From Actinomyces sp. UMB0138 (GTDB lineage Bacteria; Bacillota; Negativicutes; Veillonellales; Veillonellaceae): DNA of 64,000 bases. Made by a program: the position numbers and the translations under genes. The notes under the pieces are model-generated. The model was not told where the DNA came from. It searched no databases and was given only the letters and a program-made list of their open reading frames with translations. The DNA lies in NCBI RefSeq assembly GCF_002849225.1, contig NZ_PKMC01000001.1, positions 297,932 through 361,931 on the forward strand, written 5' to 3'. Shown in pieces: positions 45,074 to 54,568 of the stretch. Positions within the stretch are counted from its first letter, which is position 1, and each line of letters opens with the position of its first letter.

Positions 45074-46057
45074 ATGTCCGCTACACTGCAAAAAGCAGCG
45101 TCTGCGCAAACCGTGCAGCAAAAAGAAGAACGCGCAGCATACATCGCTGCCCTAGGTTTTCCTATTCTGGTCATTATTGGTGGCTTGGTAGGTTTTGCAG
45201 CTCCCAGTGTCGTCTTGCCGCTAAAGGGTTGGGTTAACCTCCTTCTAGGGGTTGTCATGTTCGGCATGGGACTTACCCTAAAACCGGCAGATTTCGTGCT
45301 GGTTGCCAAACGTCCGCTACCTGTTCTTATCGGTGTCGTTTCGCAGTATGTGGTCATGCCGCTGCTTGCCGTAGTGCTGGTATGGGTAATGCAGCTTCCC
45401 GCTGAGGTAGCCGCCGGTGTCATCCTGGTCGGGTGTGCGCCGGGTGGAACCTCCTCTAACGTGGTTTCGTATCTTGCTAGGGGCGACGTGGCTCTGTCCG
45501 TCACGATGACCTCCATCTCGACGCTGCTAGCGCCGGTACTTACCCCCTTGTTGACTCTGTGGCTCGCAGGTCAGTACATGCCGGTGAGCGGTGCCGCCAT
45601 GGCAGTGTCGATCGTCAAGGTAGTACTTCTGCCGGTCGTAGGCGGCCTCGCTTTGAGGGCGTTCTTCAATTCCGCAGTGCAAAAGGTAGAGCCGGCACTG
45701 CCCTGGGTATCGGTTGTAGCCATCAGTGTCATCGCTGCCACGGTGGTCGCCGGGTCTAAGGAAACTATCGCCACTTCGGCGGTAGTCGTCTTCGTGGCCG
45801 TAGTTCTGCACAACTGCTTTGGGTATGTGCTCGGCTTCTTCGCCTCGAAATTCACTGGAGGGACTCGTACCACTTCTCGTACGACCGCCATCGAGGTGGG
45901 CATGCAGAATTCCGGTTTGGCCGCAACTCTCGCAATGCAGTACATGAGCCCGACCGCAGCTTTGCCCGCGGCTGTCTTCTCGGTATGGCATAACCTGTCG
46001 GGCGCTGTAGTGGCAGCCCTGTGCCGCACGGCAGATAAGCGCCAGGCTAGTAAGTAG
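45074..46057 (+). CDS. Bile acid:sodium symporter (BASS) family transporter
   Basis: A 327-residue membrane protein with about nine or ten hydrophobic segments. The BASS motif GCAPGGTSSNVVSYLARGDVALS (starts about residue 117) covers the first crossover region, and the second is in TTSRTTAIEVGMQNSGLAA. It resembles PanS-type members that carry ketopantoate or other organic anions, but the substrate cannot be assigned. ATG 45074 has AGGAG 5 nt upstream; a GTG at 45068 lies within that site. A promoter and a hairpin lie upstream, and it ends at a bidirectional terminator. Confidence 0.88.
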   Translation: MSATLQKAASAQTVQQKEERAAYIAALGFPILVIIGGLVGFAAPSVVLPLKGWVNLLLGVVMFGMGLTLKPADFVLVAKRPLPVLIGVVSQYVVMPLLAVVLVWVMQLPAEVAAGVILVGCAPGGTSSNVVSYLARGDVALSVTMTSISTLLAPVLTPLLTLWLAGQYMPVSGAAMAVSIVKVVLLPVVGGLALRAFFNSAVQKVEPALPWVSVVAISVIAATVVAGSKETIATSAVVVFVAVVLHNCFGYVLGFFASKFTGGTRTTSRTTAIEVGMQNSGLAATLAMQYMSPTAALPAAVFSVWHNLSGAVVAALCRTADKRQASK

Positions 46058-46063
46058 TAGTTG

Positions 46064-46097
46064 AAAAAATGCCGGTCCCGCGGGACCGGCATTTTTT
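46064..46097. terminator. Perfect 17-bp palindrome, bidirectional terminator
   Basis: AAAAAATGCCGGTCCCG (46064-46080) and its exact reverse complement (46081-46097), giving a GC-rich stem followed by six Ts on either strand. Shared by the convergent BASS transporter and SGNH genes. Confidence 0.95.
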
Positions 46098-46681
46098 CAT
46101 TCTGTTCCAATCCAGGAACCGAAACCTGAATGCAGGACGAGCCATGCTAGCAGCCCGTATCCAACCTGTCCGGGCAGCCCTGTGGGAGACTGGTTGACCT
46201 CTGACAGCCACCCATCGTGAGTACTAAGCGGAGTGAAAGTGTCAACGTAGGTTACGGAACGCCTAGAGCAAACGTCCTCAAGCGCATGGTTTAGCTTGGC
46301 CAGACCAGTGCTTTCTACTGCCGGTAGCGGGGGAGGTCCCACCACAAAGCAGGGCATGTTGGCACCGGCAGCCTTATCCAAAATATTGGCCAGGGAAAGA
46401 CGCGAACGAGGAGAAGTGAGGCCAGCGGCAATATCCGCGCTTCCCATCCCTATTAGCAACCTGTTTATGGCGCCTTTGGTACAGCGCCTGGCAGCTTCCT
46501 CTTCCCACCTATCGGCTAGATCTATCGAAGTTTCGTTGGGAACTGCCAACGTGAAAGTCTGTACTTCTCGGGCAGCCTGGGTTCTGGCCATAACCCGACC
46601 AACCCATCCTAGAGCGCGAGGATCTCCGGCACCTGCGGCCAGCTCATCGCCAATCACAATCAAATTCTGAGGGGTATCCAC
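46097..46681 (-). CDS. SGNH/GDSL-fold protein with Glu at the nucleophile position
   Basis: A 194-residue SGNH-like protein. The first block reads VIGDELAAGAGD (about residues 9-20), so the serine of GDS is Glu. A GPPPLPAV block and LSTHDGWLSE tail resemble later GDSL blocks, while the block III Asn is in MGSADIA. Several actinobacterial homologues, as remembered, also read GDEL, so this is probably a distinct non-esterase or altered-mechanism subfamily rather than decay. Convergent with the BASS gene. Function unknown. Confidence 0.75.
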   Translation of the reverse strand: MDTPQNLIVIGDELAAGAGDPRALGWVGRVMARTQAAREVQTFTLAVPNETSIDLADRWEEEAARRCTKGAINRLLIGMGSADIAAGLTSPRSRLSLANILDKAAGANMPCFVVGPPPLPAVESTGLAKLNHALEDVCSRRSVTYVDTFTPLSTHDGWLSEVNQSPTGLPGQVGYGLLAWLVLHSGFGSWIGTE

Positions 46682-46712
46682 AACTACATCCTACAAAGTG
46701 CGCACAAATAGA

Positions 46713-46738
46713 GGAGTGGGCAGCTAGCTGCCCACTCC
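46713..46738 (-). terminator. Hairpin after kgd
   Basis: Perfect 13-bp inverted repeat GGAGTGGGCAGCT (46713-46725) with its reverse complement (46726-46738), starting 7 nt beyond the kgd stop on the minus strand and followed there by TCTATTTGT. Confidence 0.8.
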
Positions 46739-46745
46739 AATACAA

Positions 46746-49700
46746 CTATCGCTGGAAGGCGGCCTCCATGAGCCTCTCGTTTTGTTCAGCATGCATAGCA
46801 GCCGTACCGGCTGAAGGAGCTGCCGAGGAGGGTCTTGATACCACGCGAAGGGTTCGGCCTCCGGTGGCCGCATCTGTAATATTCAAGGCCAAGAAAGGCC
46901 ACGCCCCCATGTTGCGCGGTTCGTCTTGGACCCACACCAGCTCGGCCGAGGACGGGAATGCGCCCAGAGCCTTAGCAAGCGCTTCTTCGGCAAGCGGATA
47001 GTACTGCTCCAGACGAACAATCGCGGTCGATTTGTCGTTCCTTTTTGCGCGAGCCTTCACTAAGTCGTAGTAGACCCTGCCGGAGGTAAGGATGATCCGA
47101 TCGACGTTGGAAGCGTTCGCCAACACCTCATCCTGAGACTCCTGGAGCACCTCGTGGAACGAGCCGCGAGTAAAGTCCTCTACTGGCGAGGTGGCGGCAT
47201 TCAGCCGAAGCAGCTGCTTCGGAGTAAATACGATCAGTGGTTTGCGCGGGCGCTGATAAGCCTGCGACCTCAGCAAGTGGAAATGCTGAGCCGGGGTAGA
47301 AGGCTGAGTAATGCGCATGTTGTTCTGCGCGGCAAGCTGCAAATAACGCTCAATCCTGGCGGAAGAGTGATCCGGGCCCTGCCCCTCATAGCCATGTGGC
47401 AGAAGCATCACCAGCGAAGCGTGCTGGCCCCACTTCTGCTCGGCTGCAGAAATGAACTCATCCACAACCAATTGGGCTCCATTTACGAAGTCGCCAAACT
47501 GCGCTTCCCACAGCACTAAGGCCGACGGGCGCTCAACAGAATAGCCATATTCAAAGGCAAGAGGCCCATACTCCGACAGTGAAGAGTCGTATATGGAGAG
47601 CATCTTTTGATCCGGAGTCAGAAAGTCTAACGGCGTCCATTCGCGTCCAGTGTCGTGATCGTGAAGAACCGCATGGCGCTGTACGAATGTGCCGCGACGG
47701 CAATCCTCGCCAGACATCCGCACCGGGGTTCCCTCGATCAGCAATGAGCCGAACGCTAACAGCTCGCCGAAGCCCCAATCGATCTTGCCTTCGCGGCTCA
47801 TCTGGTGGCGTCGTTCCATCAACTTGCGCATCTTCGGGTGAGGAGTGAAGTGCTCGGGAACGTGCAAGTAGGCATCCCCGATGCGCTCGATTACCTGCCG
47901 TGGCACCGCAGTATCCCAACCGACCATCATGCCCGCTCCAGGACGCTGAGATTCCGGTAATTCCAACGCGGCTTCCCCAGGGGACCAGCCGTGTTCGCGA
48001 GTCTCAGTCAGGATGCGATTCATCTCGGTGTTGTACTCAGCCAAAGAGGCGCGTGCCTCCTCTTCAGTTATGTCTCCACGGCCAATCAAATTCTTGGTAT
48101 ACACCGACCGAGTAGAAGGAAGTTGATTGATCAGGTTGTACATGATCGGCTGCGTCATCGAGGGGTCGTCGCCCTCGTTGTGGCCGCGCCGACGGTAGCA
48201 GACCATGTCAATGATTACATCCTTGTGGAATTCTTCGCGGAAGGAGAAGGCTAGATTCGCAGCCCGTACCACCTCTTCAGGGTCATCTCCATTGACGTGG
48301 AAGACAGGGATCTGTAGCCCCCTTGCCATATCGGTGCAATAGCGGGTTGACCTGCCAGAAGCTGGCCCGGTTGTGAACCCAATCTGGTTGTTCACAATGA
48401 CATGCAGGGTACCCCCGACGCGGTATGCAGGCAGCTGAGACATATTCAAGACCTCATAGACCACGCCCTGGCCAACGAAAGCTGCATCCCCATGAATCAG
48501 AATCGGCAGAACGGGGTAGTCGTCAACCTGCCCCATCTTGTCTAACTTGGCGCGGCAGATGCCTTCCAGCACCCCGTCGGCTGCCTCCAAGTGAGATGGG
48601 TTAGCCGCCAGAGTTACGCGGATAGCCACGCCGTCCTCGACAGAGAAAACCCCTTCTGTGCCCAGGTGGTATTTCACGTCACCGCTACCTTGAACCGTGC
48701 GTGGATCCTGATTGCCTTCAAACTCAGAAAAGATCTGCCCGTAGGACTTTCCGCCAATATTGGCCAGCACATTCAAGCGGCCACGGTGCGCCATGCCAAT
48801 GACAGCATCAGGAAGGCCGCGCCTCGCTGCAGCCGTAAGAGCGGTATCGAGCAGCGGGATCAGCGATTCGCCGCCCTCAAGAGAAAAACGCTTCTGGCCG
48901 ACATACTTGGTCTGCAGGAAAGTTTCGAATGCCTCGGCTCTAGACAGAGTGGACAGAATGTGTCGCTGGGCTTCCTTGGAAGGCTTCTCGTAAGGAGTCT
49001 CAATTTGCCGCTGCAGCCAAGCCCGCTGGGCTGGATCCTGGATGTGCATGTACTCAATGCCCATAGAACGGGTGTAAGTGTCGCGCAGCCTGGTAAGGAT
49101 CTGCCGCAAAGTCATATTTGCAGCTCCACCGAATCCGCCGGTGGGGAAGGATCGATCAAGATCCCAAACAGTTAGGCCGTAGTTAGCAAGAGACAGGTCG
49201 GGATGGCGACGCTGCCGATACGCCAGCGGGTCAGTATCTGCCGCAAGGTGTCCGCGAGAACGATAGGCATGAATAAGCTCAGCAATGCGAGCAGGCTTGC
49301 CCTTCTCTGTCTCAAGCGAGTACTCGTAATCCTGCTGGAAGACGAAAGGCTCGTAGGGTACCTCCATGGCGCGGAAGACACGTTCGTAGAAGCCATCCTT
49401 GCCAGTTAGCTTTTCCTCTACAGTACGAAGGAATTCCCCGGAGGCAGCTCCCTGAATAACCCGGTGGTCGTAGGTGGAAGTCATATACATGGCCTTGCCG
49501 ACCCCCATACGTGCCAGCACGGTCGGGGATGCGCCAGCCCACTCGGCAGGATACGCCGTGGCGCCGACGCCAATAATTGTCCCCTGCCCGGCCATCAACC
49601 TGGGTACGGAATGGCTTGTTCCCAAGGTGCCGGGGTTAGTCAGCGTCATCGAGGCACCCTGGAAATCCTTAGGGGTGAGCTTGCCCGCACGGGTCCGCGC

Positions 49701-50429
49701 AACAAGGTCCTCATAGGCGGCCACAAATTGCTGGAAATCTAACCTGTCAGCCTCGTGGATCACGGGCACCATAAGAGTGCGGGTGCCGTCCTTCTTCGGT
49801 AGATCAATAGCTAACCCGAACCCCACGTGTCCGTACTGGCGAACGTTGGGCTTGCCGTCGACCTCTTCGTAACGGACGTTCATAGAAGGCATCTTGGTCA
49901 AGGTCTCGACCACCGCGTATCCGATTAGGTGGGTAAAGGAAACCTTTCCGCCCCGAGTTCTGGCTAGATGGTTATTAATAACCGAACGATTTTCGATCAG
50001 TACTTTTGCTGGGATCTGCCGGGCAGAGGTCGCGGTCGGAACGCTCAAAGAGGTTTCCATATTCTTCACGATGGCGCCCGCCGGGCCACGCAGTCGCTGT
50101 ACCTGGTCGACTTCGCCCTCGGACCCCAGTAGCGCGCCGTTGCCCTTCAGAGCATTTGCCGCATACGGCGAAGTTGGCGGCTCCACCTTCGAGAGGGGAA
50201 GAGGGGGAAGATCAGAACGTGTCTCGTCTGCTACTTGCTCTGCAGGCTGGTCCTGCACCTTCTCTCTCTGTGCGGGAGTAGAGGTCGCCTTGAGCTCCTC
50301 CATACTTTCGACAGCTTTGAAATAATCCTGCCAATCGGTGGGCACCGATAGGGGATCTGCATCATACTTCTTGCGCATCTGCGCGATTACGTCACTGGTG
50401 GGCGCTTGTTCACTGCTGTCCTGAGACAT
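46746..50429 (-). CDS. kgd: Multifunctional 2-oxoglutarate decarboxylase/dehydrogenase (Kgd/OdhA-type)
   Basis: A 1227-residue fusion. An N-terminal signature (about 1-35), a low-complexity linker, an E2-like succinyltransferase domain without a lipoyl segment (about 110-350; STYDHRVIQGA contains its catalytic His), and a ThDP-dependent E1 domain (about 370-1227; MAHRGRLNVL, GDAAFVGQG, HNEGDDPSMTQP). This is the actinobacterial arrangement in which one polypeptide supplies E1 and E2-type activities. It performs oxidative decarboxylation of 2-oxoglutarate, with carboligase activity in relatives. ATG 50429 is preceded by a GAGGTG site. fumC in the same window supports a working TCA branch. Confidence 0.95.
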   Translation of the reverse strand: MSQDSSEQAPTSDVIAQMRKKYDADPLSVPTDWQDYFKAVESMEELKATSTPAQREKVQDQPAEQVADETRSDLPPLPLSKVEPPTSPYAANALKGNGALLGSEGEVDQVQRLRGPAGAIVKNMETSLSVPTATSARQIPAKVLIENRSVINNHLARTRGGKVSFTHLIGYAVVETLTKMPSMNVRYEEVDGKPNVRQYGHVGFGLAIDLPKKDGTRTLMVPVIHEADRLDFQQFVAAYEDLVARTRAGKLTPKDFQGASMTLTNPGTLGTSHSVPRLMAGQGTIIGVGATAYPAEWAGASPTVLARMGVGKAMYMTSTYDHRVIQGAASGEFLRTVEEKLTGKDGFYERVFRAMEVPYEPFVFQQDYEYSLETEKGKPARIAELIHAYRSRGHLAADTDPLAYRQRRHPDLSLANYGLTVWDLDRSFPTGGFGGAANMTLRQILTRLRDTYTRSMGIEYMHIQDPAQRAWLQRQIETPYEKPSKEAQRHILSTLSRAEAFETFLQTKYVGQKRFSLEGGESLIPLLDTALTAAARRGLPDAVIGMAHRGRLNVLANIGGKSYGQIFSEFEGNQDPRTVQGSGDVKYHLGTEGVFSVEDGVAIRVTLAANPSHLEAADGVLEGICRAKLDKMGQVDDYPVLPILIHGDAAFVGQGVVYEVLNMSQLPAYRVGGTLHVIVNNQIGFTTGPASGRSTRYCTDMARGLQIPVFHVNGDDPEEVVRAANLAFSFREEFHKDVIIDMVCYRRRGHNEGDDPSMTQPIMYNLINQLPSTRSVYTKNLIGRGDITEEEARASLAEYNTEMNRILTETREHGWSPGEAALELPESQRPGAGMMVGWDTAVPRQVIERIGDAYLHVPEHFTPHPKMRKLMERRHQMSREGKIDWGFGELLAFGSLLIEGTPVRMSGEDCRRGTFVQRHAVLHDHDTGREWTPLDFLTPDQKMLSIYDSSLSEYGPLAFEYGYSVERPSALVLWEAQFGDFVNGAQLVVDEFISAAEQKWGQHASLVMLLPHGYEGQGPDHSSARIERYLQLAAQNNMRITQPSTPAQHFHLLRSQAYQRPRKPLIVFTPKQLLRLNAATSPVEDFTRGSFHEVLQESQDEVLANASNVDRIILTSGRVYYDLVKARAKRNDKSTAIVRLEQYYPLAEEALAKALGAFPSSAELVWVQDEPRNMGAWPFLALNITDAATGGRTLRVVSRPSSAAPSAGTAAMHAEQNERLMEAAFQR

Positions 50430-50592
50430 GTAACACCTCGATGTGGAGTGCGACGGAAACTACTCGTAGAAACAAGATTAGGCAATGAATGCCGAATCCA
50501 CAGCATTTCCCTTTTATTTCGAGACACTTTGCCCCAGTTTGGGCATGTAATTGCTCGGGCGAGGCCAGTACAATAAAGAATCATGTGCACCA

Positions 50593-51927
50593 ATGGATTG
50601 GACGGGCTACTTTTACATGCTCTATGACCTTTTAATGATCGGAGCGGGAGTGGTCCTAACGCTCGGGACTGCGCTCTTTGTTGCATCCGAGTTCTCTTTA
50701 GTCGCTCTAGATCCGGCAACCGTGGATCGAAGAGCAGCGGCTGGCGACAAGCGTGCCAGCAGTGTCTCGAAGACAATGCACCACCTAAGCACTCACCTTT
50801 CGGGAGCTCAGGTTGGAATTACGCTGACCACAATCATGCTCGGCTACACTACGCAGACTGCTGTAGCTGACATGATCGATCGGTCTCTCCGCGGACTCGG
50901 AGTAGCAGTAGCAATTTCCACTACCGTGGGCGTGGCAGCCGCCGTGATCGTGGTCAATGTTTTCTCGATGGTCTTCGGCGAACTTGTCCCGAAGAATTTT
51001 GCGCTCGCGGAAACACTGAAGGTTGCTGGCATAGTTTCTCCGGTGCAGCGAGCCTTCACGTTCTTATTCCGGCCCCTAATCGGCCTGCTCAACGGCTCTG
51101 CGAATATGGTGCTGCGGGCGGTCGGAGTAGAGCCCCTGGAACAGATGTCCTCTGCCAGATCTGCTTCGGAGCTAGCGGCGATGGTTCGGCACAGCGCAGA
51201 AGAAGGCACCCTTGATACGTCTACCGCTTCGATGTTCACCAGATCGGTCCGAATGGGGCGACTGACTGCAGCCGACATCATGGTTGACCGAGGGCGAATG
51301 GACACCTTAGAAGCAACGAACAACGTGGAAGATCTTATCGATCTTGCCCGTAAGACGGGGCGCTCGCGCTTCCCTGTAATCGGCGAGGACACGGACGACA
51401 TTCTGGGAATTGCGCACCTGCGCAGGGCGGCTGCCGTTCCCTTTGCCAAGAGAGGAGAGGTTCCCGTCACTAGCCAGTCGATCATGTTTGATGCGATGCG
51501 CGTTCCGGAGACGGTGCAACTGGCTCCGCTCATGGTTGCCCTCCGTGAAGAGGGCCTACAGATGGCGATAGTGGTTGATGAATACGGCGGTACTTCGGGA
51601 CTTGTCACCCTCGAGGACATAGTTGAAGAAATCGTAGGCGAGATCGCTGACGAACATGATCCCAAGCGCCGTGGGATTCGAATTGCCGGGCAAAATGGCT
51701 GGTATGTTTCCGGGCTGGTTCGCCCTGACGAACTACACGATTACACGAAACTGCGGGTGCCTGATGACGGACCCTACGACACCCTCGGAGGATTGATAAT
51801 GGACCGGCTCGGGGCGATCCCAAAAGAGGGCGACTACGTAGATGTCAATCATGTGCGGTTGCAGGTGACCGGTATGGATGGCAGGCGAGTGGACCAAGTC
51901 CTAGTTCAGCCAACGAAGGAGGTCTGA
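50593..51927 (+). CDS. CNNM/CorC-type membrane protein (hemolysin family)
   Basis: A 444-residue protein: an N-terminal CNNM (DUF21) membrane domain with about four spans (AQVGITLTTIMLGYTT, FGELVPKNFAL are signature segments), two CBS domains (about 220-345; AIVVDEYGGTSGLVTLEDIVEEIVGEI is the second) and a CorC_HlyC domain at the C-terminus. Such proteins are implicated in Mg or Co transport or sensing. Start uncertain: ATG 50593 is chosen; a TACAAT box at 50569-50574 would put the RNA start near 50581, so the leader is very short. The next gene is a paralogue 2 nt downstream. Confidence 0.9.
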   Translation: MDWTGYFYMLYDLLMIGAGVVLTLGTALFVASEFSLVALDPATVDRRAAAGDKRASSVSKTMHHLSTHLSGAQVGITLTTIMLGYTTQTAVADMIDRSLRGLGVAVAISTTVGVAAAVIVVNVFSMVFGELVPKNFALAETLKVAGIVSPVQRAFTFLFRPLIGLLNGSANMVLRAVGVEPLEQMSSARSASELAAMVRHSAEEGTLDTSTASMFTRSVRMGRLTAADIMVDRGRMDTLEATNNVEDLIDLARKTGRSRFPVIGEDTDDILGIAHLRRAAAVPFAKRGEVPVTSQSIMFDAMRVPETVQLAPLMVALREEGLQMAIVVDEYGGTSGLVTLEDIVEEIVGEIADEHDPKRRGIRIAGQNGWYVSGLVRPDELHDYTKLRVPDDGPYDTLGGLIMDRLGAIPKEGDYVDVNHVRLQVTGMDGRRVDQVLVQPTKEV

Positions 51928-51928
51928 A

Positions 51929-52966
51929 ATGGGAATTGGTACCGGACTGATCATAGCGATTGCCCTCTTGGCAGTGAACGCGTTCTTCGTGGGAGCTGAA
52001 TTTGCAGTTACCTCGTCTCGAAAATCCCAGATTGACCCGCTAGTAGAAGAAGGCAGGGCAGGCGCAAAGGCTGCACAGTGGGCCTTAGAGCACGTTTCCC
52101 TAATGCTGGCAGTGTGTCAGTTAGGGGTAACGCTTGCTTCTACAGCATTGGGTGCGGTGGCGGAGCCGGCTCTTGCAAGAGCGGTCAGGCCGCTCCTCCT
52201 TCGGTTCGGTTTGCCCGCTGCAAGCTCTCATCTGGTGGCAGTGATTATTGCTTTACTGGTCGTACTGTATCTGCACGTAGTTGTTGGCGAAATGATTCCC
52301 AAGAATCTGTCAGTGTCAGCACCGGCGAAAATGGTGCTGGTGCTAGCTCCACCTCTGGTGCGGCTGGGCCGTCTAGTGCGGCCAATTGTTGAGGGAATGG
52401 ATCATTTTGCGAATTGGTTTATCACGAAACTCGGGGTGGAACCCAAGCACGAGGTGGCTGCCACCTTTACTGCAGAAGAAGTGGCTACCATCGTGGAATT
52501 GTCAGAAGCTGAAGGCAAGCTGACTGACGATCTAGGTCTGCTGTCCGGAACGCTAGAATTTAGCGAAGAACTTGTAGAGGCCGTAATGGTGGGTCCCGAA
52601 AAGCTTGTGACGCTGCCCGTGCAAGTAACTCCTGCCGAGTTTGAAAAAGTAGTTTCCCAGACGGGATTTTCGCGCTTCCCGCTAGTAGATGGAACTGGCG
52701 AATACGTCGGCTACCTGCATCTAAAAGATGTACTGCAGGCCGACTCTAAAGAACAGCGAGACAAGCCTGTGCCCTCATGGTGGATCAGACAGCTGCCCAA
52801 GGCATCTCCTCAGGACGAGGTCGAGGATGCGCTTCGGGTAATGCAGATGACCGGTGTTCACTTAGCTAAGGTAGAGCGCGAAGGAAGTATCGTTGGCGTC
52901 ATCTTCCTTGAAGATATTTTGGAAGAACTTGTAGGTGAGGTTCGGGACGTAATGCAGCGGCAGTAG
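51929..52966 (+). CDS. CNNM/CBS membrane protein, short paralogue
   Basis: A 345-residue relative of the preceding protein with the same CNNM domain (CQLGVTLASTALGAVAE, VVGEMIPKNLSV) and a CBS pair (about 200-340; VGVIFLEDILEELVGEV), but it ends right after the second CBS domain and lacks the CorC_HlyC domain. The two tandem paralogues, 2 nt apart, with AAGGAGG (51916-51922) before ATG 51929, are probably one operon and may form a heteromer. This long-plus-short CNNM pairing is frequent in actinobacteria. Confidence 0.9.
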   Translation: MGIGTGLIIAIALLAVNAFFVGAEFAVTSSRKSQIDPLVEEGRAGAKAAQWALEHVSLMLAVCQLGVTLASTALGAVAEPALARAVRPLLLRFGLPAASSHLVAVIIALLVVLYLHVVVGEMIPKNLSVSAPAKMVLVLAPPLVRLGRLVRPIVEGMDHFANWFITKLGVEPKHEVAATFTAEEVATIVELSEAEGKLTDDLGLLSGTLEFSEELVEAVMVGPEKLVTLPVQVTPAEFEKVVSQTGFSRFPLVDGTGEYVGYLHLKDVLQADSKEQRDKPVPSWWIRQLPKASPQDEVEDALRVMQMTGVHLAKVEREGSIVGVIFLEDILEELVGEVRDVMQRQ

Positions 52967-53063
52967 GGATTCTCTGTAGAATGCATAACATTTGTATGTC
53001 ATCGTGTAATATAAACGTTATTGTTTCGTGATGTGGCCTTGTAGACGAGACGAAAGGGAAACA

Positions 53064-53858
53064 GTGGAGAGCAGGATTGACATGCGGAAGGCGAACAAAC
53101 GTCCTCGGCATCCCCGTGGAATGGGACGGCGGCTAGCAGTTCTTGGTTCCTTGGGAGCGATCACCGTAGCTGCTCCACTTGCCGGTTTCGTCGGGGCCGA
53201 CATGTCTATTGCAATGCCTAAAGAATCTGGATATCACGCCGGAGACACCTGGGCGAAGGTGCGTTCTAACGTTTCTACTGTTGAATCGCAGAGCCAACTA
53301 ACAGCGGTGGCAGCCCCCGTTTCGGTTGCGAGGGTACGTACAAGTAAAGAGATGAAACGGTGCGTGGCGAAGTATGCCTCTGCCGGTGAACGCGGTGTTT
53401 TTGCCACTTCTGATGCCATCGTCGAGCCGCTGCCCGCCGGTACATTTACAATCGCCTCCCCCTTCGGGTACAGGTCCCACCCGCTGTTCCACACTTCTAA
53501 ATTGCACGAGGGCGCCGATATGGCCGCCCCGTCAGGTACCCCTGTTTTTGCCACTGCTCCGGGCGTTGTGAAGACCGCCTCTGAAATTGAGGGCGGTGGC
53601 TACACTGTAGAAATTACTCACACGATGGAAAACGGCGAGACTTTCTCGTCGGGGTATATGCACCTACTTGCGGGATCCATCCAGGTGAAGGTAGGGGAGA
53701 CGGTCAAGGCCGGGCAGATGATAGCCCAGGTCGGCTCTACCGGTAATTCCACTGGGCCGCACTTGCATTTCGAAATCAGGCCAGATAAAGATCCTATCGA
53801 TCCGCTGCCATGGTTGAAGGAACATAACGCCCATCCGGTAGGTCAAGAAGATTGCTAA
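53064..53858 (+). CDS. Secreted M23 (LytM-type) peptidase-like protein
   Basis: A 264-residue protein with a basic N-terminus and one hydrophobic signal segment (about residues 25-45), a linker, and a C-terminal LytM/M23 domain from about 135. Zinc-binding motifs are intact: H and D in LHEGADMAAP and the H-x-H in GPHLHFEI. The family cleaves peptidoglycan peptide bridges or activates amidases. The start is uncertain: GTG 53064 follows AAAGGG at 5 nt and ATG 53082 follows AGGA at 5 nt. It sits near gene 53852 with a 7-nt overlap. Confidence 0.88.
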   Translation: MESRIDMRKANKRPRHPRGMGRRLAVLGSLGAITVAAPLAGFVGADMSIAMPKESGYHAGDTWAKVRSNVSTVESQSQLTAVAAPVSVARVRTSKEMKRCVAKYASAGERGVFATSDAIVEPLPAGTFTIASPFGYRSHPLFHTSKLHEGADMAAPSGTPVFATAPGVVKTASEIEGGGYTVEITHTMENGETFSSGYMHLLAGSIQVKVGETVKAGQMIAQVGSTGNSTGPHLHFEIRPDKDPIDPLPWLKEHNAHPVGQEDC

Positions 53859-54568
53859 GGGCATTTGCCCATCGCGGGGGAGCCAATGAAGCGGAAGAAA
53901 ATACTCCGCAGGCTTTCGAATATGCGCTCTCGCTCGGGTATAAGCGGCTAGAAACGGATGCGCATCTTAGCCGAGACAACAAAGTGGTGCTGCACCATGA
54001 TCCCGACCTGAAGCGAACCTATGGGATAGCCGCGAAGATCGCTGACTTGGATTGGGCCGAGCTCTCGGAATTTCGAATGCCTAATGGAGGCAGGCTCATG
54101 CGTTTTGAAGAAGCGCTAGAGCGTTTTGACCAGGTTGAATTCAACGTTGACGCGAAAGAAAATGCCGTGGCAATGCCATTGCTGAGGCTCGCCAAGAACG
54201 ATTTGGACCGGGTCCGCTTTGTTTCTTTTTCAGCGCGGACAGTAAAAGAATTGCGGCAGGCTGGAGCCGAAAAGACAGCACTTACTATGCCCGAGGTAGC
54301 CAGGCTTCGCTTGGGAATGCCGCTGCCTAAAAGGCTGCTGGAGAGGGGTGACGCGGTACAAATACCTCCCACTTATGGGCCGATCAAATTAGCCACAAAG
54401 ACTTTCATCTCAAGAGCGCACGACGCCGGTTTATTTGTTGATGTATGGACTGTTAGTGAAACAGAAACTATATTGAAAATGATCGACGCCGGAGTCGATG
54501 GGCTAATGACTGACTCGCCCTCGGTACTCAAAGAAGTGTTGGTCCAAAGGAACATTTGGGAGGGCTAA
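53852..54568 (+). CDS. Glycerophosphodiester phosphodiesterase
   Basis: A 238-residue GDPD TIM-barrel enzyme. Catalytic residues are visible: H7-R8-G in FAHRGGANEAEENTP with Glu15/16 and Asn17, E34 and D36 in LETDAH, and H49 in LHHDPDL. It hydrolyses glycerophosphodiesters to glycerol-3-phosphate and an alcohol. No signal peptide is present, so it is cytoplasmic. TTG 53852 overlaps the peptidase stop. It shares a stop-start overlap (TAATG) with the HTH gene. Confidence 0.9.
   Translation: MLRAFAHRGGANEAEENTPQAFEYALSLGYKRLETDAHLSRDNKVVLHHDPDLKRTYGIAAKIADLDWAELSEFRMPNGGRLMRFEEALERFDQVEFNVDAKENAVAMPLLRLAKNDLDRVRFVSFSARTVKELRQAGAEKTALTMPEVARLRLGMPLPKRLLERGDAVQIPPTYGPIKLATKTFISRAHDAGLFVDVWTVSETETILKMIDAGVDGLMTDSPSVLKEVLVQRNIWEG

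Noticed and set aside
50844-51665. 273-codon minus-strand open frame opposite the CNNM gene
   Set aside because: Serine/arginine-rich shadow of a coding region with a complete CNNM-CBS architecture on the plus strand.
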